From contig NC_077229.1 in the NCBI RefSeq assembly GCF_027887165.1, forward strand, positions 372,775,253 through 372,839,252: 64,000 bases of DNA, written 5' to 3'. The position numbers and the translations under genes were made by a program. Positions 31,801-44,546 of this stretch are shown here, piece by piece (position 1 is the first letter of the stretch; every line of letters begins with the position of its first letter). The notes beneath the pieces were generated by a model. That model made no database searches. It worked only from the letters and a program-made list of their open reading frames with translations, and had not been told where the DNA came from. The stretch comes from Monodelphis domestica. Taxonomy: Eukaryota > Chordata > Mammalia > Didelphimorphia > Didelphidae.

Positions 31801-34800
31801 ACTATGCTTGGCACTGGAAGGCAGAAAACCTGGAGGATTGGCCTCATCAGGTGTGCTATAGATCTGATTCTTGTTCTGTACCTCTTCAGGTATGGATCGA
31901 ATGAGTCTTTGAAGTCCTTTCCTCCTAAGATTTTGTGAAATTTCTCTTTCCTAAGTGTCAGGGCAGTATTCCCCATAGAACATTAACTTTAGAAGGACAA
32001 AATTAGAAATGGCTAATGAGGGGCTCACATGGAATGGATTGGGGCCAAGGTCATTTCTTCCATGAGAATTTTCTTTAAAGAACGATCTATAGACTCCAAG
32101 ACCAAAAGAAAAAAAGGAGGTGAAAGGACTTCAGCCTTGAAAATAGATTTCCCATTAAGGAAGCCCACCTTAAGAACATATTTCTGTGGATGTTCATTTT
32201 TATGTGCCTTTTATTAATGGCTTACAATCCTTTAGCAATTAATGGTTTATAAAACATTTTATTCACCACAACCCAGTGAGGTAGGTTTTAGATCCACACC
32301 ATTATTTCCAAAGCCTCATAAGTGTCCAAAAACCCACTTAGATTTTGAAACAGTTTTCTGATTCTCAAGTGTGTTGGATATTCTTTTTCAAACTACACAG
32401 GCTGATGTTTTCATCCTGAGGCCTTAGTAATGAGTGCTAGCAATAGCTAAAAATTCACTTTTCCTAGCCAAAGTGAAAAATTAATATTTTACTTGTTCTA
32501 ATTACTTCTGAAATCAGAGGTCAATTAGATTTTTCAATTGATTTTAATACATCTTAATATTGATTTCTTGTGAGCTTATCTCTTTTACTGTCCCAGAACA
32601 TATAAATTAAAACAAAGGGAATATTTAGAGTATAATCCAGTTCTGCTTTTTTAAAAATGGGCTGAAAAATGCATGTTTGGTATGAAAGATATGAACATTT
32701 ATTACTAGCTCACCAGGAATAAGAATTTGTGAAAGACAAAATTTGCTTTGTTCTATTACTTAGGTTTATAGAATGGTAACATTATTGCAGGGTGTGTGTG
32801 TTGCGGGGTCTTATTTCATCCAGGGACCTTCTTGATTTCCCAAAGGCTCACTAGGCCAGGTTGATCACAGGCTGATACATTTTTATCACCTTAGCTACTT
32901 CCAGAAAAGCATATATGGGTTCTGATCTCCTCCTCTCCAGTTGGGAGGAGCTTAAAGGAGCATGTGCCACTGTAGAAATTAATTTAAGAGTAAAAATCTC
33001 AATAACAGGATTAAAGGCACAAAAGAGAAAATGAAATAGAATGGGCACATGGGATGAAGAGCAATAAGATAAAATGGAGTTCTGAATCCCATCATAAAGA
33101 TTACCAGCTTGTACTACAGAACATGTCAACTCAAAACCCACATCATATTGTAAACTATCAACTTTATATAATTTTGTTTTCTTGCCTGGAAAGAACAACT
33201 TTTTTTCCTGAATTTCAGTCCCTTTGACAGCTGAAAGGACAAGACAGCAGAACAGGTTGTCAAGCACTGTAAATTCTCCATATACCCCAAGTTAAAAAAA
33301 AATTAATATTTTAAAATAATTTGCATAATATTCAGATGTGTGTGCTGGTGTGGGTGGTTCTGGCTCAATGTAAGCTCTATTCTTGGTTGGGGTTTTTTGT
33401 TTGTTTGTTTGTTTTGCAAAGACCAACACTAACACACTACTGGCAATTGGGCAATTGTTCACTGCTAGGTATAGCTCAGGGACATTCCAAGTTTTTTGGT
33501 TTTTTGGTTTTGGTTTGGCTTTTTTCCTGACATGTACCTTAAAGCACTAATTCAGCCAGGCAAGAACATAAGGATTTTTATGAAGATCTACTTGTAGCCT
33601 CTTTAGAACTCACTGGAAATCAGGACATTATATTTCAAGTTTTTCTCAGACTGGTAAAAAATACTTTTGATTATTTGGTAAATTTGGGGAGATTTGTCTC
33701 AATGTTAAGTGATTTTTTAAAAATGGAATCTTATTGAATCATGAATGTATCTGCTGGCTGGCACATGATAATAATGTATCTTTCATTATCTGTGAATCGT
33801 GACAATAAGCAAAATTGTAAATGAATCTTGTCTTTTTCAGATTCCTTCTCCCCCTTTTCTATTTGAATTGCTGCAGTACCTTTCTAGCTCATATTCCCTG
33901 GATTCACCTTTTGAGAAATTCTACTTCCCTTTAATTTAGGGCTAAAAACAAAATCCTTATTAAGGCTAGTTATTCTTTGGATTCACCAGATTGGTCAACA
34001 TTGTTTCATTACATTTTTATTTCTTGGTTTTGCAAGTCAGGCTTCTTAGCTGAAGCGGACAAAATAAGAGAAATGGGTATGTAGCAAAAGAAAAATTAAA
34101 AATGTTTTTAAAAAGCGAAAATAGGTACACAGCACAAGATGTACCAGTTTTTAAAATGAAAAATTTTTTTAAAGTGAACTTGCTTTGAATATAGAGAAGT
34201 ACTTTCAAAGTGAAGTAGGATGAGGAATGTGTTCTTTAGCTTCAATAAAGGACTATCATGTCGATATTACTTCTATCTGCCAATAAAGGGAATTTTGATT
34301 GGTGGATCTATTTCCCCATAACTATATTTCTTTCCCTGTGTAGTTTCAGTTTCAGAGGTTTTAGCCATAAAAAAAAAAAACCTAGATTAATTTCACTACA
34401 TTTTTTAGAAGAAATATTTTTTTCTACTTAACATATCAAAGATTAAAACTTTGGGGGGGGGGGGAATAATTATAAATGGGCCTATACTTGAAAATAAATT
34501 TAAATGGATTATGAATAAAAATTCATTTACATATACATATAAATGTAATTGACGTTTTAAATGGTTTAGAAAAATTTCTTCTTTGTTGTAAATATCAATC
34601 TAAATCAAGCAATTTCCTACATGAGATACACCGAAAGTGCTATTGCAGACTAGTAATGAGTCATCCAACACAATGCCACCCAATGATAATTAGTGGTAGT
34701 GTGCTCATTTTACTGTGTTGGGTGTGATTATTTCTTACTTAAAACAAAGAACACTTGGCAAATGGCTTCAGAATTAGCTTGAAATTCTATCAGAAAGGCA

Positions 34801-35579
34801 GACCAGAGAGCAAACAATGGAAATTTAATTTTATATAAAAAGGGGGGGATGGGTTGAAAGCCTACAATAAAGTCAATCTTATATAATAAATGGTAGCTGA
34901 AACCAGTAATGATACCTCAATATATACTCTAGTAACAAAATTTCTCTAACAAGGCTGGCTTTCAACTTTGCCAGTTTCCATCTTCTCTTTGGTACTGGCA
35001 AGAACTAAGGAGTCAATTGTGCTATAGGTCTCTCCAATAGGAACTTATACTCATGGGTACTTCCATGGCCTGTTACATGGGACTGGTGGAAATACTACCC
35101 AGACTGTAGTCATCCTGGATGAAGCCATTATCATTCCCCTCACTACGTAAGTCAACAAAGGTCAGTAACTGTTTCTACCTGAAAGAAACCTAAGCCTCAT
35201 AATACAGCAATACCACCTATATCAGTTCTAAATTTTTTCTCACAGTGAAGCATGTCACAAATAAATCCTTTTATTTAATATAGTATGGTTATATATAAAT
35301 ACATGGGTGAGTGTTTTTAACAACTGACTTGAAATTGATTATGTGTGTGTGCTCCATCTCCATCAATTTAAAGTCAATCTTGTAATTGGTTGACTGTCTC
35401 CAATAAAAAGGGATTCGCTTTCATAGTTGCTAGAAATGGCACCTAAGTCCTCATGCATGCCATTTTTATTTCTTGACTGAACTAAAAAGTTCCAAACCGT
35501 ATCTATAAAATGTACCAAAAATCTCTAATTATATCTTTAAAAATCCAGGGGGAAAAACATTTAAGAATAAGAAGAGCTC

Positions 35580-35750
35580 TATATTTGTAATCCTAAGAAC
35601 TGTAATCAAATCCTAATATATCACTTTCTACCTCTTAATACCTTGGGAAAATCATTAGCTTTGTTGAGCCTCAGTTTTCATGCCTATAAAATAAGGAGAT
35701 TGGGTTAGATGATCTATTACCCTTTCCAGCAACAGACCCCATATTTTGGG
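35580..35750 (+). mobile_element. MIR fragment
   Basis: 'gggaaaatcattagctttgt', 'gagcctcagttttcatgcct', 'gggttagatgatctattacc' in MIR order. Confidence 0.5.
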
Positions 35751-36189
35751 TAAAACTCAAGGACAAAAATTATTAACAGAAAGATTAAGAGTTTAATTTA
35801 TGCTCTACACATCCCTATTTGCCAAAGTGTGAAGTGTCTGACTTTCAATCATTCCCCTTTGACTAAAACGTTCTTTTGTTTGGGTTTTGACTCAACAGTA
35901 CGAGTTCTGAAAGACTTAAGGTTAATAAATATGGCTCAGTAAATTGAGTAATTGCAACGATTAAGTTTTGTGCAAATTTATTCCCATTATAAAACCAAGA
36001 AACTTAAAAAAATTTAAACCACTTGTTTAAATATGCAATATATGCAGCTTCTTGTGTAGACACATCTTTCTTGTGCAGAACATCCTTTTTCTGTGGGCCA
36101 CTGTGTAATGCAAATTAGCAAGGACTTACTGGTGTAATTACATTCTCCCCTAAGAAGCTGGGGTTCAATGCACAAGAGTGCATTGCGCT

Positions 36190-36330
36190 GTGAGCAAGGT
36201 GACTTAGGTAGATTCCAAGCCTCATTTTGCCAATTGACTTGAGTGACTGGGGAAGTCAACTGTTCAAGGCCTCAGTTTCCTCATATGCAAAACAAGGTGA
36301 CTGGTCTAAAATGCTGTGAGGTAGCACAAT
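36190..36330 (+). mobile_element. MIR fragment
   Basis: 'caaggcctcagtttcctcat' followed by 'gactggtctaaaatgctgtg' in MIR order. Confidence 0.5.
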
Positions 36331-37511
36331 CTGGGCATTCCCCTTTCTGAAAAGAGCCGTTTGGAGGCTTAATTTGTTTAACTAGTTTTTGCATGAACTG
36401 TGAGCTCAGGTCAACTTTAATATAAACTCAAGGATCTAATATTTTAAAGGGTATTTAAAGGCTTAAAATGAACCATTCTTGGCTTGCTATTTATTTGCCT
36501 ATTAAATTAAGCTTCACCATTTCTTCCTCTCCTGATAGCTTCCACTGAGGCAGACAGATGAGAAAGTTCTAAAACACATCAACAATCTTCCTTCAGGATT
36601 TAATATATTTGAAAAACAGGCAGAGCTGAAATCATCTTCTTATAAAGTATCAATATTTTTTATACTCAAGTAATTTCATCACAGAACATGATACAAAAAT
36701 TGAAAGGGCTCTGTTTAAAAGTTTGATGTTATCTATGTCAACTATGTGTATTTCACTAAGTTCAATGGTCAAAGGATACATCAGGGTAGAATATTTTTGA
36801 GTTACTTTCTCTGGATAGAAGAAACACACGTAGGGATATAAAAGATTTGTTTAAGTTGAAAACACTGATTATTTTTATTCTCATTTGATATTAACCTTAG
36901 CTAGCACCTTGAGAACCATTTTCCTAACTAAAAATAGAAAATCCTTCAGTTTTCCAGTTTAATAAAAGAGCCATTGTTGGGTACCTGACTACTTCTGCTT
37001 CTTATTTAGATACTGTGGCCATGAATGAGAGGTACAGTACCAGATTTTTTGTGCTCCATTCCACACCAAAGGCACATTGAAAATGGGGGTCAAAATTTTT
37101 TGTTTGTTGTTGCTTTGACGTGCAATATTAGATGAACTGTACCACAAAGGAGAATACTGCTAGACATCAGTCAGATCCAAGGCACCTAGAGAACATGTTA
37201 TCGTGCCCCCTAAAGCTTTCATCTTGTCTCCCCATCTCCCTTTTGCTTATGCTAACTAAACACTGCCAAGATAGAAAAGCCATATTTTACTCGATGCTAT
37301 GATTCCTTTCTTTCAAATCATCAAATTTGTTTGTGTTCATTAAGGAACATTGATTTTTGATTAACATGACATTCAGGATGACCAATTCATTTTCTCAGTC
37401 TCTGGACAATATTTTATAGATGCAATATTGTGCAAATCCTTGAGGTAGATCTATTGCAAAGATATCTTAAAAGAGAAAAGGAAACCTAAACAAAACTAGC
37501 AGCCTGTACAA

Positions 37512-38418
37512 CTTTTTTAATTATTTAACTTTATTACTGTTGCACCATTTATACAATTACATATAATTTCAATGCATCCATTGTACATTTTGTTTTTTTT
37601 CTCGGTTTTTTGTGTATTTTTTTTTCATTTTCCAATGAGTGGTGTGTTGGTGTCTGTGACACAGAATGGAAGAGAAACTGGAACTGCAATGAACGCAGAT
37701 TTTTTTTTCATTTCCACTGACCAATAAACAGAACTACAGGTGCACCCAACCACGGACATGCATTAACTCGTCATGAGAAATCTAGGTAGGCTAAGTAGCA
37801 TGAGAATGTTTGTTACTCCCAAAAATATCTGGAGAGGAAGAATGGAGGATTGGCATTGAGAAAAAATGTGGACAGCTAAGTGGGTACTGTCTGAAAGTTG
37901 GCATTCATCCACAGCATTAAAAAAATATCAAAATAAGAAAGGCTGTAAATTAAAAAAAAAAAACACAGAAAATACTGCTTCATAAAGATCTGATTGCCTT
38001 GGCACAGGCCCTGTGGGCAGAATCAAACACATCACTCCCAAACCCTATTACAGAAGAAAAGAGATTTTTGATATATCGGTGGAGTGCATCTAACAGCAGT
38101 TCAGGTACAAAAGATGTACTGTACTTTCAGACATCCATCTTTAAAATCCAGGACTTATTTGTAAAGTTGATTGAAGGTATATTAGATATTTCCCCACAAA
38201 AATACTATTTGGATTCTCTCCCCCACTCCCTCCCTCACTCCCTTGATGGGACATACTTTTTGGGGGCAATACATATCATTATTTCAGATTTGAAACAAGT
38301 TAGTATAGCTGGGGGATGGGGGGGAAAGAGAGAGAGAGACACAGGTTGTTTTTAAGTGGTTATTATTATTATTATTTCGTTATTATTTTTAATTTTTTTT
38401 TTCAATAGGCTGTCCTTG
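37512..38418 (-). other. BASP1: BASP1 3' UTR
   Basis: Minus-strand 3' UTR between the BASP1 stop codon and the predicted cleavage site ~15-20 bases past the AATAAA at 37530-37535. About 0.9 kb, AT-rich, with a (TAA)n-like stretch just after the stop (~38362-38400) and a CT/GA tract. The end is inferred from the signal; no transcript data. Confidence 0.7.
37530..37535 (-). terminator. BASP1: BASP1 polyadenylation signal
   Basis: AATAAA on the minus strand (tttatt on plus), followed downstream on the minus strand by an A/T-rich region; no nearer canonical signal to the end of the conserved-looking UTR was chosen. Confidence 0.65.
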
Positions 38419-39090
38419 TTACTCATTCACTGCTATGGTTTGATCCGAATTAGCGGTCGGAGCCTCTTCTGCTGGGGCTGCAGGTTCCTGGGCCTTAGGT
38501 GTAGAGCTAGGGGCTTCTGTTGCTGCTGGGGTCTCCTTGGAAGAAGACGCAGCTTCGCTGCTGCTAGGTTTTGAGTCTGAAGCTGGAGCCACTTCACTTT
38601 TAGATTCTTGGGCGACGGCAGCTGCGGAAGCCTCAGTCTTTTTGGCTTCCCCTTCCTCTTTGCTCTTGTCATCTGCTTTACTAGTTGCTGTGGCTTCTGA
38701 AGACTGAGAGACCTTTGCCTCAGGACTCTTAGAAGCCTCACTGGCTGCGGGAGCAGAGGCAGGTGCTTGCTCTGGCTCTGTATCCTTCTGTGGCTCTGCC
38801 TTTCCATCAGGGACAGCCTCTGGTTTCTCAGACTCTGATTTCGGAGCTTCTTCTTTGCCCGGCGCCACATCCTTCTCTGCTCCCTTCTCTTCGGTCTTGT
38901 TGGCAGTGACCTGGGAATCCTTCTCGGTCTTCTCCTTCACATCTGTGGTCTCGGCCACTGTCTGGGTCTCATCATTCTCCTTGGGAGTTTCTTCTTCTGT
39001 ACCAGCTCCTTCAGCCTTCTTGTCTTTATCCTTGGCTTTCTCATCATTTACATTGTACCCCTTCTTCTTCTTGCTGAGCTTGCCTCCCAT
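38419..39090 (-). CDS. BASP1: BASP1, brain acid soluble protein 1 (NAP-22/CAP-23)
   Basis: 223-aa membrane-attached growth-cone protein; the human protein is 227 aa. It is N-myristoylated, binds acidic phospholipid rafts and calmodulin through a basic N-terminus, promotes neurite outgrowth, and in nuclei acts as a WT1 corepressor. The sequence starts MGGKLSKKKKGYNVNDEKAK: Gly2 is the myristoylation site and the Lys cluster with a Ser is the effector/PKC site. The rest is a disordered, acidic E/K/A/P/S/T-rich PEST-like chain with no membrane span. The C-terminus (SSKETPAATEAPSSTPKAQ, then NSDQTIAVNE) matches the family. The ATG lies ten bases after a splice acceptor; the whole CDS is in one exon, as in other vertebrates. 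It is less Ala-rich and more Ser/Thr-rich than the human protein as I recall it. Confidence 0.98.
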   Translation of the reverse strand: MGGKLSKKKKGYNVNDEKAKDKDKKAEGAGTEEETPKENDETQTVAETTDVKEKTEKDSQVTANKTEEKGAEKDVAPGKEEAPKSESEKPEAVPDGKAEPQKDTEPEQAPASAPAASEASKSPEAKVSQSSEATATSKADDKSKEEGEAKKTEASAAAVAQESKSEVAPASDSKPSSSEAASSSKETPAATEAPSSTPKAQEPAAPAEEAPTANSDQTIAVNE

Positions 39091-39130
39091 CTTTGGAGTT
39101 CTGCAACAGAAGAATAAAAAAAAAAATTTC
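39091..39130 (-). promoter_or_regulatory. BASP1: BASP1 coding-exon splice acceptor
   Basis: On the minus strand a T-rich tract (39103-39130) ends in ttctgttgcag, then exon sequence aactccaaag and the ATG. AG is at 39101-39102, so the exon begins at 39100. Human BASP1 likewise has a non-coding first exon and a long first intron, so everything to the right is expected to be intron. Confidence 0.9.
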
Positions 39131-39867
39131 CTTTTAGAGAAAATTAAGAGGCTTTTTTAGTTTCAAAAGATAAACAGCTCCATTCCACAGTTTTCGACCA
39201 GTCAGCTTGATAAAGAAGCTGGGCTCAAAGTGCCAATGATTAGAAACCTAGCTGTCTGGCTTTAAGGAAAATGGAACAAATATTTGATTTTCAAGTTTGC
39301 AATGAGTGCTGTGCCATCTCTTCCAGTTAAGCAAACATGAAGTATTAAATCCAGAAGCCCTAAAATGGTAGCCGCAGCCATCTCAGGTTTAGTATAGCTA
39401 ATCAAAAACTGCTTCATTCTTTAAAAATAGGCCTCTATATGAAAACCTCAAGTTATTATATACCAGAGATCATAATTTCCCTTTAAAAATCAATCCCAGA
39501 AGACTTGGATACTTCAGGAGTTGTCTTATTCGTACACACACACAAACACATTTTCATGGATTTGAATACCTAGGCTAAAATAGAACAGAAGGGATTCAAC
39601 CTACCCTATCATTAACAAAGGACCCATTAAAGTAAAACAATAGTTCAGGTCATTAAAAATAGAGTGTCTACTCCCACTATACTTAAGTTTGTCAACTAGT
39701 GTGGATTTCTGTTCACTGCTTTTAAAAAGTAGCCTAGTTTTGGATGGAGATTTTTTAAAAAATTTTAATTCAGTAGAGAATTACCACAGAGATTTGGAGA
39801 ATAGGAATTCAAACCATGTGCCAATTAAAAGATGAAGGTCAGTGAGCTTTCATTCAGTCTGCTCTTT
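39131..39867. other. Unassigned intronic sequence
   Basis: No recognisable repeat or exon; a short AC-rich run near 39535. Confidence 0.45.
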
Positions 39868-40052
39868 TTTAAAAAAAAACCTAACTTTCTGTCTTATTAA
39901 CAACTAAATTAAAGGCCAATGGGCAATGGCTAGGCAACTGAGGTCAAGTAACTTGCCCAGCATCACATAGGGAGGAAGGGAGGCCAGATTTGAAACTACA
40001 TGTCCTGACTCCAGGCTTGGCACTCTTTTATCTGCCTATAAGTTGCCCCCTT
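39868..40052 (-). mobile_element. SINE family 1, antisense
   Basis: A-run variant tail 'aaaaaaaacctaactttctg', then 'gtcaagtaacttgcccagca', 'ccagatttgaaactacatgt' and a decayed head. Diverged. Confidence 0.75.
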
Positions 40053-40109
40053 TCACTCCACTCCTAACCATGAAATGTTAGCAACTCTTGAGATCACAGG
40101 ATAAAGTAA

Positions 40110-40275
40110 GTGTAGAATAACAGAGGAACTGTGTGTGGTCACCTGGTCTATAATGCTCTCATTTTACAGATGAAGAAAATGAGGCTGAGAGAGTTGGAGT
40201 AATTTGTTTATTATCACTTAGCAAGTAGTTAAACTCAGATCAGAACCTAGATCTTTTGACTCCAGATCTAGTATT
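40110..40275 (-). mobile_element. MIR antisense
   Basis: 'ctcattttacagatgaagaa', 'aatgaggctgagagagttgg', 'agaacctagatcttttgact'. Confidence 0.65.
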
Positions 40276-40377
40276 TCTTACATTTCATTAGTGAAAGAAA
40301 AAAGATTGATGCGTTCAAAGATATTTTACCACTACAAGGAAAAGAAGTAGCAAATGAACTGTGCATCTGTTTATCCT

Positions 40378-40395
40378 CCCCCCCCCCCCCCCCCC
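40378..40395 (+). repeat. C18 homopolymer (G18 in BASP1 pre-mRNA)
   Basis: Eighteen consecutive C. Length may be affected by assembly. Confidence 0.9.
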
Positions 40396-42145
40396 AAGTA
40401 ACTGCTTGGCCTTGATTAGAGCCTTAGCACTGGAAAGTGTCTTTGCCCAATTTGGCTCCCTAGGGTGAAACACAAATATACTTTCTTTATAAAGAGCTAT
40501 AATTAAGGCAGAAGTCATTACTTAAATGAATAATATGCCTTGAAATAGGATATTGGTTTATAACAATCTGATTTAATTTTTACTGGCCAGAGTGAATATA
40601 CAGTCAGCAAATATGACTAGCTCTGATTCCTGGAAACATGACACTTAGGCAAAGCAAAGAAATGGAAAAAATGACAAGTTATATTCACAATATTTCTCTT
40701 TATAATATGCAGGAAGGCAACGAGCATTAAATACATCAATCAATTTGAGCTCTAATCATTTAGTTCTTTTTAAGAAAGTCATAGATTCAGATAGAAAGAC
40801 CAGAAATGAATGAATGTTCTGATGTTGTTTTTTTTTGTTTTAATTAATTCACTCTAAAATGAGGGTAAGGGGGTAGGGAGGAGAAATGCAAGATAGATTC
40901 AGTCCTATTAGATTAACATCCTACTTGGTCTTCAGGGTTAAAAACAACATGGTCCCTTCACTTACCAGGCACATGACTCTTTGTACAAGCAGTACTTTTC
41001 TCAAAAAGTGCATGCCTTCAAGAAATGAATGAGGTAATGGGAACACGTTTTGCAAAATTTCTACATGAAAACTAAATATATATTTTAGTAAGTCAATGGA
41101 AGATATCACTATATTGAAACTGTATCTGGATAGTCATTCTTTCCTTAGCTTTCTAGAACGCCACACCCATATCTGTTCTATCTACCCCTTAATCTTCCTC
41201 AGATTCATTTTCCCACCCCTTAAAGACAGGTATTCCCCTTACGATCTATCTCTAGCCCTTCTCTATGTTCTTCCCTCTAACAACCTTACTGACTTCTATG
41301 GATTTGACATTCAAGCCCACGTAGGTGAAGAACTGCAACCCTATCAGCCAAATCCAACATAACATGCAAGAATACACACTCATAAATTCCATATCTGCAA
41401 AAAGGGAGAGGTGTATTCTAATATCTTCTTTGAAGTCCTTTTTATTACATGCCACATCAGGTTTTACTTCTATTTACATTGATGTAGGCATTCTGTATGT
41501 AAAGATTAAAATTAATATCTATTATTTTCCTGATTCTGTTTTCTTCACTTTTCATCAGTTCTTATTAAGTCTTCTCAGGTTTCTCTGTAGTAATCATATT
41601 CATCATTTCTTACAGCATAAGTTATATTCCAGGCATGGGAGAAGAGGACAAAAGGGGTTAAAAAAAGGTACTCTAGTGTAAGAAAGAGAATAAAATTGAG
41701 TTGACAATAAAAGCACACACAAAGAGTAATAAAGTCAAACCAATCTAGATTATTTTGACTAAGACTACAAAGAACTTGAAATATTCTACAGAAGAAGTAT
41801 CAAACTTGAGGTGGTCAACTTAAAATATAAATGAGAAGTGTTTAAAAATATTAAAATACAACATAGATAATGTTAATTTGCATTTTTCTAAGTCAATATT
41901 GAGCTACTTGGATATTTGAATTCGACTCCCCATGATTTACAAAATATGGTACCTGAAGACTTCTTGAATGAGAAATGACGGTCAGATCTGTGCTTTAGGA
42001 ATGTAAAATGTAAAATGGCAGTTCTGTGGATGGATTGGAAAAGAGAGGACTGAAGAAAGCTATGGCAATGGTGCTAAGGCTAAAGGTGGAAAAGCAAGTG
42101 AACTAGTCTAGTTGTGATGAGTTTAGAGAATCCATAAGTTGAATT
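40396..42145. other. Unassigned intronic sequence
   Basis: About 1.7 kb without a supported repeat; 41096-41681 is pyrimidine-rich with open frames up to 118 codons lacking recognisable domains. Confidence 0.4.
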
Positions 42146-42632
42146 CTTTTTAAAGATCCTTTTAATTATTCCAAGTTTTACAAAACCAAGCAAAACAAGA
42201 ATTTCCATATACAAAGAAAAAGATATCACAAATCTTCTACATGTTTAGTTGATTTTTTGTCATATCTACATTATAAATCTTATCCACAGATGTCCCAATC
42301 CCTCCCACCCTTCCCAAATCTCAGAAGACATCTTCTGGGAGACCCAACACATACATCTAAATTGTCTTTCATGTTTCACCTTTTTGTTCACATTCTGGAA
42401 GTAACATTCATAGTTTATTCTTCCAGCATTAATTTTGTGACTTTGTATAATGCTTTCCTGGTTCTACTGTTCATTACCTTGTGTATTTCTTTACAAGATT
42501 TTTAAAAATCACTCCGTTCACCATTTCTCATAGTGCAATAGTATTCCATCACAATCATATACTATAATTTGTTTAGCCATTCCCAATTGATGGGCATCCC
42601 CTCAGCTTCCAATTCTTTGCCACCAAAGTATC
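42146..42632 (-). mobile_element. 5'-truncated L1, antisense
   Basis: The plus strand shows reversed L1: 3' UTR from ~42146, then 'gtgcaatagtattccatcac', 'tttagccattcccaattgat', 'catcccctcagcttccaatt', matching the end of ORF2 ([10 protein letters not shown] region). Breaks off at ~42632. Confidence 0.8.
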
Positions 42633-42827
42633 AATCTTATCCTAATCTCTTTGGGAAGGAGGTATCACCAGTAGAAATAGGTGATCAATTTCACATACTC
42701 TTCAGCTTAGCACCTTTTCTCTAGTGCCAGCCTCTGTCACAGAAGTTAAAGAGGAGTTGGAATGGAAGGGAAGGAAATGAATTCCATTTTAGACATGTTA
42801 AGATCTCATGGGGGTGGGGGGAGAGGG

Positions 42828-43028
42828 CAGGCATGCATCTAGGTGGCTCAGTAGATTGAGTCAGGCCTAGAGATGGGAGGAACTGGGTTCAACTCTGTCC
42901 TCAGACAAGCTGTGTGACCCTAAGCAAGACACTTGAACCCCAATGCCTAACCCTAACTGCAATTCTTTCTCTGCCTTGGAACTGACACACAGTATTGATC
43001 CTAAAACAGAAAGTAAGGGTAGTTTGTT
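42828..43028 (+). mobile_element. SINE family 1
   Basis: 'ctaggtggctcagtagattg', 'tgggttcaactctgtcctca', 'ctgtgtgaccctaagcaaga', 'cacacagtattgatcctaaa'. Confidence 0.88.
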
Positions 43029-43499
43029 TGTTTTTAATATCTATGGGATATTCAGGAAGATATACAACTATAAGTTGGTAATACAGAATTGAAGTTCAAA
43101 AAAAGGAGATTTGGGAATTATCTGCACAGACTGCCATAATTAAACCCTCTAAAAGTTTAGAAATTGTATAAGCCAACAAACACTTGTGAGACAGCTATGG
43201 TAGCCAAAGCCAACACCAGTTTAGGTTATAAATTTACTTCTATTATCTTATAAAAGGCTAATGGAAGACTACTCATCTCTCCATTTTCTATCAGCAGTTC
43301 TGCACAATTTTCATTTCCAGAACATCATGCCTTCCTCTCATCATGCAGACTCAGCTTTTGATACTCAACATTTTTTCAACTCCCTCAGTTGACTCTTCCT
43401 GCTGATTGGAGGTTTGGAGAAAGGAGGAATAAATTTCTCCCAAAGACTTCCTTAATTAACTCAGAAGTGTCCAAGTAACTTCATGTTCTCTCAGGGGCC

Positions 43500-43675
43500 C
43501 TGCCAGCTTTCCATTTCTTGGACATCTTTCATCCCTGCCTTTTCAACTTCCTTTTGTGTTAATAGATTGTAAGCTGCTTAAAGGCAAGGGCTGTCTTTCT
43601 TATTATGATTTGCATTACCAGCACTTAGCAGAGTAGGTACACACAGTAGACACTTAATAAATTATTACAGAATTA
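43500..43675 (+). mobile_element. L2 3' end
   Basis: 'tagattgtaagctgcttaaa', 'ggcaagggctgtctttctta', 'cagcacttagcagagtaggt', 'cacttaataaattattac': the L2 terminal pattern. Confidence 0.65.
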
Positions 43676-43829
43676 AACATAAATGACACTGATAAGCATC
43701 TCATAAAAAGTAGAGGGAAAACACACTTACATTAGGAGGACACAAAATGAAGATTTTACCTCCCCAATATTTCCCACATATGTGTTTCCATCTCTTCACT
43801 TAAACCTAAACCACCCTAAATTCAGGCCC

Positions 43830-44282
43830 TCACAGCCTCTTTTGCAGCAACATCCTAAATAGTCTGCTAAAAGCCATTGATTACATTACATTGATTCTCT
43901 CCCACTCTGACACACAGACTGACTGACTCTCCCTCTCTCCTACCAAATACTCTTTTATACTATCTTTTATACATCACCTCCTTCCTCCATGCAGCCTTTG
44001 CATAAGCTGTACCTGTGCTGCCTGAAGTCATTAGCTCATTTTAAAAATATTTCAGTTACCTCCCTTTTAAGATGCTTTTCTGATGCCTACATCATTTCTT
44101 GAAATAAAGTTTATTATAATGAAATTTATTTTGTATTTACCTCTGCGAACAGGTAAGAAAGCAGGCAAAATGTAAATGATGTGAAAGAACTATGAAAGCC
44201 TTTGAATCTGAAAATCTAAGTCCCCAGCACCAACTTCATTGCCTGACACATATTGATACTTAATAAATGTTAATTAATTGAT
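43830..44282 (+). mobile_element. L2 3' end
   Basis: Decayed L2 sense sequence ending 'cattgcctgacacatattga' then 'tacttaataaatgttaatt'. Part of the middle (44140-44210) does not match. Confidence 0.5.
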
Positions 44283-44342
44283 TTTGCTGCATGTGGAGGC
44301 AAAAATTATCACCGGAAAAAACCAAAGATTTTAGAGAAGGTA

Positions 44343-44546
44343 AGGGCAGCTAGGTGCCTCAGTGGATAGAGAACCAGGCCCAGGAAACAAGAGGTCCTAA
44401 GTTCAAATATGACTTCAGACTCAGACTTCCCAGCTGTGTGACCCTGGGCAAGTCACTTAACCCCCATTGCCTAGCCCTTACTGCTCTTCTGCCTTGGAAC
44501 CAATACACAGTATTGATTTGAAGATGGAAGGTAAGGGTTTAAAAAT
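44343..44546 (+). mobile_element. SINE family 1
   Basis: 'gggcagctaggtgcctcagt', 'gtgaccctgggcaagtcact', 'cccattgcctagcccttact', 'gatggaaggtaagggtttaa'. Flanks 'tttagagaag' and 'ttaagagaag' are a likely duplication. Confidence 0.92.

Larger units (their letters stand above)
31060..37505. other. Repeat-poor 3' flank of BASP1
   Basis: The longest stretch with few recognisable repeats. Contains a GTTT repeat (33393-33416), a G12 run (34453-34464) and some faint MIR/L3 pieces listed separately. No open frame has a recognisable domain. Low repeat density next to a developmental neuronal gene may reflect regulatory sequence, but nothing in the bases proves it. Confidence 0.45.

Noticed and set aside
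38433..38870. 145-codon frame overlapping BASP1 in another phase
   Set aside because: Shadow of the BASP1 coding sequence; R/Q/L-rich translation is typical of a shifted E/K/A-rich gene.
38855..39160. 101-codon plus-strand frame over the BASP1 start
   Set aside because: Antisense shadow of BASP1 running into the intron tract.
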